This document shows, piece after piece, positions 44,068-48,495 of a DNA stretch of 48,495 bases. A model generated the notes under the pieces. The model did not search any database. It was not told the DNA's origin and was given only the letters and a program-made list of their open reading frames with translations. The translations under genes and the position numbers were made by a program. How positions within the stretch are numbered: the stretch's first letter is position 1; each line of letters opens with the position of its first letter. Origin of the DNA: Acidimicrobiia bacterium (GTDB lineage: Bacteria > Acidobacteriota > Vicinamibacteria > Vicinamibacterales > UBA2999); NCBI GenBank assembly GCA_016871375.1, contig VFYY01000005.1:1-48495 (forward strand), given 5' to 3'.

Positions 44068-44797
44068 TGTCGTCCGCGCGGCCGCCGGAGTAGACGTCGA
44101 AGCGCTTGCGCATCCGGTTGATGCGCCACTTCAGGTAGCGGTACTTGATCTCCGACAGCAGGTGCAGGCGGCCGCCCTTCAAATACAGCCAGGCCGCGGC
44201 GAGCCCGCCGAGATGCGTGGTGTGCGCCACGCCCCCGCCCGGCCCGTTCATCGACGACAGCAGCGAGATCGCGCCGATGATCATGACGAAGTACTTCGCC
44301 GGGATCGGGAAGAAGAAGTACATGTAGATCGGCCGGTTCGGGAAGTAGAGCGCGTAGGCGAGCAGCACGCCGTACACCGCGCCCGACGCGCCGATCGTCA
44401 GCGCGCTGTAGACGTCGTCCGCGAACGGCACCGGCAGGAACGACACGACGATCGTCGTCAGCGCCGCGCCCACGCCCGAGACGAAGTAGAACTTCGTGAA
44501 GAAGCGGGTGCCCCACATCCGCTCCAGCTCGACGCCGAACATCCACAGCGCCAGCATGTTGAACAGGATGTGGAAGATCCCGCCGTGCAGGAACATGTAC
44601 GTGACCGGCTGCCACAGCCGGAAGCCGGTGACCACGTCGGCGGGACGCAGGCCGAGGCTCAGCGTCAGGGCCGGCATGGCGAGCGTGACCAGGAACGCCG
44701 CGACGTTGGCGATGATGAGCGCCTTGATCGCGGGCGTCACGGGCCCCGGCCCGAACGAGTAGGAAAAACTCGACGTCGCGGGAAACCGGGAACGCAT
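44048..44797 (-). CDS. Rhomboid-family intramembrane serine protease
   Basis: The 249-residue protein has six transmembrane segments and the catalytic pair: Ser in GASGAVYG (about 137-144) and His in AHTTHLGGLAAAWLY (about 190). The FLHGGIFHILFNMLALWMFG segment (H..N) is also conserved. It cleaves membrane-protein helices within the bilayer. A C-terminal cytosolic tail (about 205-249) is basic. The ATG at 44797 is the only one before the first segment. It is convergent with the cupin gene. Confidence 0.9.
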   Translation of the reverse strand: MRSRFPATSSFSYSFGPGPVTPAIKALIIANVAAFLVTLAMPALTLSLGLRPADVVTGFRLWQPVTYMFLHGGIFHILFNMLALWMFGVELERMWGTRFFTKFYFVSGVGAALTTIVVSFLPVPFADDVYSALTIGASGAVYGVLLAYALYFPNRPIYMYFFFPIPAKYFVMIIGAISLLSSMNGPGGGVAHTTHLGGLAAAWLYLKGGRLHLLSEIKYRYLKWRINRMRKRFDVYSGGRADDINRRVH

Positions 44798-44834
44798 CGG
44801 GGACCTGTCTGATCCAGTCTGTTACAACAGCGGC

Positions 44835-46052
44835 CTAGTCAGCAACATCCGTACCTGTGGTCTCGACCGTGGCCACGTCCGACGCCCGGGCCGCCGTGTG
44901 CGCGAATTTGCCGTCAGGAAGTGGCCATGCCAGCGCGGCCGCCACGAGCGGAATGAACGCCATGGCGACCAGGGTGTGCTCGATCCCGACACGGTCGGCC
45001 AGCATTCCGACGAACGGAATATTCATGCCCGCGGTCCCGAACGCGAAGCCCAGCATCAGCGACGACACGGTGGCGGCGCTGATGGGGGCGATCGTCTGGG
45101 CGAAGGTCACGTTGACCGGCAGCGTCGACTGCATCAGCAGCCCGCCCAGCGACACGACGACGACGAACGCCCATCCCTGCAGCAGCGGTGCCGTGGCGAG
45201 GAACGGCACCGACGCGGCCAGCGACCACATGATCACCTTGCGCGAACCCCATCGGTCGGCGAGCGTGCCGCCAAGGAACCCTCCCGCGCTGCTGGTGAAG
45301 AGATAGATGCCGGCGGCGGCGCCGGCCTGGCCGAGCGACAGCCCCTGCCGCGTCAGCATGACGGGCATGAAGGTCGAGAAGCTCGTGGCGGCGAGCGTTC
45401 GCAGCACCACGATCAGGTAGAGCAGCGTCAGCGGCTTCGCGTAGGGCCGCAGCTCGCGGAAGCCGCCCACCTCGTGCCGCTCCTGCAGGCGCTCGATGCG
45501 TGGGATGTTCAGGACGAGCGGTACGAGAATCAGGAGCGCCGGGATCATGAGCAGCGGCGTCGCGCTCAGGCCGTAGCGCCCGGCGAACGGCGCAAACACC
45601 AGCGGACCCAGCGCGAAGCCGAGCGACCCGCCCGTGATGTGCACCGACATCGCGAGCCCCTTCTTCTCGCCGCCGCTGCGGTGCACGAGCGCCGCCGCCG
45701 GCGGATGGAACGCGGCGGCGCCGAGGCCGCCCATCATGAGGATCAGCGCCAGCGTCCAGAAGCCGGATGCCAGGCCGATCAGCGTGAGTCCGGTCAACGT
45801 GACGATCGGCCCCACGACGAGCAGCAGCCGCGGCCGCCACCGGTCCGCGAGCTGGCCGAAGCCGAGCTGCGTGACCGAGTTCGCCAGCTGAAACAGCATC
45901 TGCAGCGTCCCGGCGGCGGCGAGCGAGAGATTGAGGTGCGGGATCAGCAGCGGCAGCAGCGGCGCGTAGATGTTGCTGAAGCCGTCGACGAGGAAGTGCG
46001 TGCCCGCCAGCACGAGCACCGTGGGACGGAGCCCGAACGGACGGCGCGTCAC
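44835..46052 (-). CDS. Major facilitator superfamily transporter, FosR-like
   Basis: The 405-residue membrane protein has about twelve helices and MFS motif A-like LGFGQLADRWRPRLLLVVGP (about 67-86), with a repeated GTLADRWGSRKVIM in the second half. The early AGTHFLVDGFSNIYAPLLPLLI and later FSTFMPVMLTRQGLSLGQAGAAAGIYLFTSSAGGF resemble fosmidomycin-resistance (Fsr)-type exporters. GTG at 46052 overlaps the murJ TGA (GTGA). It probably exports a small molecule; fosmidomycin specificity is a guess from similarity. Confidence 0.8.
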   Translation of the reverse strand: MTRRPFGLRPTVLVLAGTHFLVDGFSNIYAPLLPLLIPHLNLSLAAAGTLQMLFQLANSVTQLGFGQLADRWRPRLLLVVGPIVTLTGLTLIGLASGFWTLALILMMGGLGAAAFHPPAAALVHRSGGEKKGLAMSVHITGGSLGFALGPLVFAPFAGRYGLSATPLLMIPALLILVPLVLNIPRIERLQERHEVGGFRELRPYAKPLTLLYLIVVLRTLAATSFSTFMPVMLTRQGLSLGQAGAAAGIYLFTSSAGGFLGGTLADRWGSRKVIMWSLAASVPFLATAPLLQGWAFVVVVSLGGLLMQSTLPVNVTFAQTIAPISAATVSSLMLGFAFGTAGMNIPFVGMLADRVGIEHTLVAMAFIPLVAAALAWPLPDGKFAHTAARASDVATVETTGTDVAD

Positions 46053-47632
46053 CGTGGTCTTCGGGCGAGCTTCCTCATGACGAGCGCCATGCCCTCGCGG
46101 AACTCGGTGACGTGCAGGACGTGTGCGGCGCCGGCCAGCACGAGCAGCGACACGCCGATCGTGAGCGCCAGCCGGACGATCTGCGCCAGCAGCGCGCCGC
46201 CGGGCAGCCACACGGCCAGCGCGCGATCGGCGGCGAACGTGGCGACGCCCATGGCGGCAGAGGCGACGGCGATCTTCATGAACGAGGTGAACACGCGGCC
46301 GCCCTCGATGCCGTGCAGCCGGCGCCGGAGCAGCACCATCAGCAGCACCGCGTTGAAGAGCGCGGCGATGGACGTGCCGAGCGCGAGGCCCCGGTACCCG
46401 AGCACGCGCACGAGCGCGATGTTGAGGCCCGCGTTCACCAGCACGGTCGCGACGCTCACCAGCACCGGCGTACGGTTCTGGCCGAGCGCGTAGAAGGTCG
46501 GCGACGCGATGCGGACGACCGAGTACCCGAGCAGGCCGAGCGCGTAGAACTGCAGCGCTCCCGCCGTCGCCGCGGTGTCGGCCGGCGTGAAGGCGTTGCG
46601 CTCGAAGATCACGCGCACGATCGGCGCCGCGAGCAGCATCAGCCCGATCGTCGCCGGCACGTTCAGCATCATCATCAGCGACAGCCCGTCGGCGATCGTC
46701 CGCCGCGCCGCGGGTTCATCCTCGAGCGCCACGTAGCGCGAGACCGCGGGAAGCGTCGCCGTGCCGATCGAGACGCCGAAGAGGCCGATGGGCAGGTACA
46801 TCAGGCGGAACGCGTAATTCAGCCACGACACGGCGCCCGTCCCCTCACCGGTGGCGAGCACGGTGTTGACGAAGACGTTCACCTGCGTCGCGGCGAGCCC
46901 GATCGTTCCCGGTCCCATGAGGATGAGCACGCGCCGCAGGCTCTCGTCCCGCCAGTCGAGCGCGGGACGATAGCGGAATCCTTCCCTGTTGAGCGCCGGC
47001 CACTGCAGCGCCAGCTGCGCGAACCCGCCGAGCAGCGACCCGATGGCGATGCCGGCGATCGCCGGCAGGCCGAACGCCGGCATGAGCGGCACGACCGCGA
47101 ACGCGCAGGCGATGGTCGCCACGTTGTACATCGCCGGGGACAGCGCCGGGATGAAGAACCGGTGCAGCGAGTTCAGCATCCCCATGAACGCCGCCGCGAG
47201 CGCGACGAACGTGAGGAACGGCAGCATCATCCGCGTGAGGAAGACCGTCAGCTCCAGCTTGCCGGGCACGCTGCGGTACGCGCCCGCGAAGGCGCCGACG
47301 ATCGGCTCCGCGAAGATCATCCCGAGGACCACCAGGATCACCGTGATGACGATGAGCGCGTTGATGACGTGGTTGCCCAGCCGCCACGCCGACTCCCTGC
47401 CCGACGTCGTCAGGTGGCGCGTGAACATCGGCACGAAGGCGCTGCTCATGGCGCCTTCGGCGAAGAGATCGCGGACCAGGTTGGGGATGCGGTACGCGAC
47501 GTTGTAGGCGTCCATCGCGTTGCCGGCGCCGAAGAGCGCCGCCAGCACCTGTTCGCGGACGACCCCGAGGATGCGGCTGGTGAGCGTGGCCGCGCCGGCG
47601 GATGCGGCGGAGCGCGCGAGGCTAGGCGCCAA
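46049..47632 (-). CDS. murJ: Lipid II flippase MurJ
   Basis: The 527-residue MVF-family protein has about fourteen transmembrane segments and family segments SRILGVVREQVLAALFGAGNAMDAYNVAYRIPNLVRDLFAEGAMSSAFVPMF. It moves the peptidoglycan precursor lipid II across the inner membrane. The TTG at 47632 overlaps the YqeY gene stop by 11 bp, as also seen with hpnE, and the TGA is coupled to the MFS gene. Basic R-rich C-terminus (MRKLARRPR). Confidence 0.92.
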   Translation of the reverse strand: MAPSLARSAASAGAATLTSRILGVVREQVLAALFGAGNAMDAYNVAYRIPNLVRDLFAEGAMSSAFVPMFTRHLTTSGRESAWRLGNHVINALIVITVILVVLGMIFAEPIVGAFAGAYRSVPGKLELTVFLTRMMLPFLTFVALAAAFMGMLNSLHRFFIPALSPAMYNVATIACAFAVVPLMPAFGLPAIAGIAIGSLLGGFAQLALQWPALNREGFRYRPALDWRDESLRRVLILMGPGTIGLAATQVNVFVNTVLATGEGTGAVSWLNYAFRLMYLPIGLFGVSIGTATLPAVSRYVALEDEPAARRTIADGLSLMMMLNVPATIGLMLLAAPIVRVIFERNAFTPADTAATAGALQFYALGLLGYSVVRIASPTFYALGQNRTPVLVSVATVLVNAGLNIALVRVLGYRGLALGTSIAALFNAVLLMVLLRRRLHGIEGGRVFTSFMKIAVASAAMGVATFAADRALAVWLPGGALLAQIVRLALTIGVSLLVLAGAAHVLHVTEFREGMALVMRKLARRPR

Positions 47633-48071
47633 GCTGGCGGCGGACGGCCTCGTTGATCGTGCGCCCGTCGGCGTGCTTGCCGGCGAGCTTCGGCATGACG
47701 GCCTTCATGACCTTGCCGATGTCTTTCGGCGAGGCGGCGCCGGTTTCGGCGATGGCGGCGGCGACCGCGGCGTCGATGTCCCCGGCCGAGGCGGCCGGCG
47801 GCAAATAGCCCTCGAGGACGGCAATCTCCGCCGTCTCCTTCTCGACGAGATCGTTGCGCCCCGCCTTCGAGAACTGCTCGATCGAGTCGCGGCGCTGCTT
47901 CACGAGCGAGGTCACCACCTGCACGACCTCCGCATCGTCCAGGTCGCGCCCCTTCTCGACGCCCTTGTTCATGATGGCGGCCTTGAGCATCCGGAGCGCG
48001 GAGAGGCGCCCCGGGTCCTTGGCCTTCATCGACGCCGCGATTTCGGTGTTGACGCGTTCAGCGAGCGACAT
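47622..48071 (-). CDS. GatB/YqeY-domain protein
   Basis: The 149-residue helical protein has the YqeY pattern: LAERVNTEIAASMKAKDPGRLSALRMLKAAIMN, then VVTSLVKQRRDSIEQFSKAGRNDLVEKETAEIAVLEGYLP and a C-terminal GKVMKAVMPKLAGKHADGRTINEAVRRQL. This domain resembles the tRNA-binding tail of GatB and is thought to act in amidotransferase or translation-related processes; the free-standing form has no proven role. Its ATG overlaps the stop of the upstream GNAT-like gene by 1 bp. It often lies near rpsU and dnaG, but not here. Confidence 0.9.
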   Translation of the reverse strand: MSLAERVNTEIAASMKAKDPGRLSALRMLKAAIMNKGVEKGRDLDDAEVVQVVTSLVKQRRDSIEQFSKAGRNDLVEKETAEIAVLEGYLPPAASAGDIDAAVAAAIAETGAASPKDIGKVMKAVMPKLAGKHADGRTINEAVRRQLGA

Positions 48072-48495
48072 CAGTGATCCTGATCGGAGTCGCCATAGGT
48101 GATGTGCCAGCCGTCGGTCTCCTCGTAGAAGCCTTTCGGCACCTGCACCGCGTTCACCTTGACGCTCACGCCGATCGTCGACTTCACGTTGAAGTAGCCG
48201 TTGCGCTTGAGAATCCTGCGCAGCGCCCCGTGCATCGCGTAACAGCGGACCTTGTCCGCGTCTTCCGCCCGCGCCGCGCGGTCCACCCAGCGCAGCAGCG
48301 TCTTCAGGCCAGACACGTCGTCAGGGTCGACGAGAAAATCCACCAGCATGGTCACGCGGCCGAGCGGCTCGTGGCGATGGCGGTACACGGCGTAGCCGTG
48401 CAGCTCGCCCTGGCGCTTGAGCGCGACGACGGAGTAGCGCACGTGCGGCGGCTCGATGTAGCGCCAGTTCAGGTACGGCGCATCGCGGCGGACCG
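48071..48495 (-). CDS. GNAT-like acyltransferase (5' end outside the window)
   Basis: Only the C-terminal 140 or so residues are present: APYLNWRYIEPPHVRYSVVALKRQGELHGYAVYRHRHEPLGRVTMLVDFLVDPDDVSGLKTLLRWVDRAARAEDADKVRCYAM and on to a stop at 48071. The pattern (NWRY..PP..Y, G-x-x-GYAVYR, a helix, C-x-x-x-MHG..RILKRNGYF) fits GNAT or FemAB-like proteins. The frame stays open to the right edge, and the internal GTG (48442) need not be a start. The substrate and full length are unknown. Confidence 0.6.
   Translation of the reverse strand, partial: VRRDAPYLNWRYIEPPHVRYSVVALKRQGELHGYAVYRHRHEPLGRVTMLVDFLVDPDDVSGLKTLLRWVDRAARAEDADKVRCYAMHGALRRILKRNGYFNVKSTIGVSVKVNAVQVPKGFYEETDGWHITYGDSDQDH

Noticed and set aside
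44898-47656. Long plus-strand frames opposite the MFS transporter and murJ
   Set aside because: Very rich in Arg, Gln, His and Glu with no domain; both minus-strand genes are well supported membrane proteins.

Overview
The window is GC-rich bacterial chromosomal DNA with about 50 protein genes, most of them packed into same-strand runs with 1-11 bp overlaps (ATGA, GTGA, TTGA, TGATG) and many GTG or TTG starts. No rRNA, tRNA or CRISPR array was seen. Gene content (hopanoid/squalene genes hpnCDE, long double-domain ThyX, two fused alpha/beta 2-oxoacid dehydrogenase E1 genes, a fadN-fadA-fadE set, a Pcs-like enzyme, paired MoaD and BNR-propeller genes) and a very high load of short GTAG-footed palindromes suggest a soil-type Acidobacteriota, perhaps class Vicinamibacteria. 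This placement is inference; no marker gene for taxonomy was compared.

Layout: 1-122 looks like the terminal region of an IS21-type element, abutting a truncated DUF3179 gene. At 669-3178 are an ECF sigma factor, a small Cys-rich partner, a beta-barrel protein and a spondin-like secreted protein. After a repeat-filled gap comes an E1 alpha-beta fusion (3620-6118), then a second gap with a gene relic. At 6539-13241 a minus-strand run encodes alpha/beta hydrolase, P1 peptidase, sodium:solute symporter, tartrate/isopropylmalate-type dehydrogenase, MoaD-like protein and BNR propeller. YgfZ follows, then an 11-unit palindrome array, and coupled mutY-mutT on the minus strand.

At 15748-21601 a plus-strand operon runs from a cobalamin adenosyltransferase through hpnC, hpnD, hpnE and thiI to a class I aldolase. 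Next come a zinc-ribbon NUDIX protein, peptide deformylase with an SDR, an aminotransferase divergent from thyX, a Pcs-like CDP-alcohol transferase whose start codon sits in the loop of a perfect 30-bp-arm inverted repeat, an M20 peptidase and a DinB protein. The minus strand from 29 to 43.7 kb carries a SirB1-like protein, a HAD phosphatase, a DUF1684 lipoprotein, a beta-oxidation cluster (fadE, fadA, two alpha/beta hydrolases, fadN, peroxiredoxin), an ABC-2 exporter, a secreted propeller-like protein and a second E1 fusion. The right end has a cupin, a rhomboid protease, an MFS transporter, MurJ, a YqeY-like protein and an incomplete GNAT-like gene.

The most interesting thread is how REP-like palindromes have become part of genes. 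Their GTAG foot supplies TAG stop codons, other copies lie in frame inside coding sequences, and related inverted repeats encode a lipoprotein signal peptide, the N-terminus of a secreted protein and the start of the Pcs-like gene. No complete new defence or mobile system was recognised.
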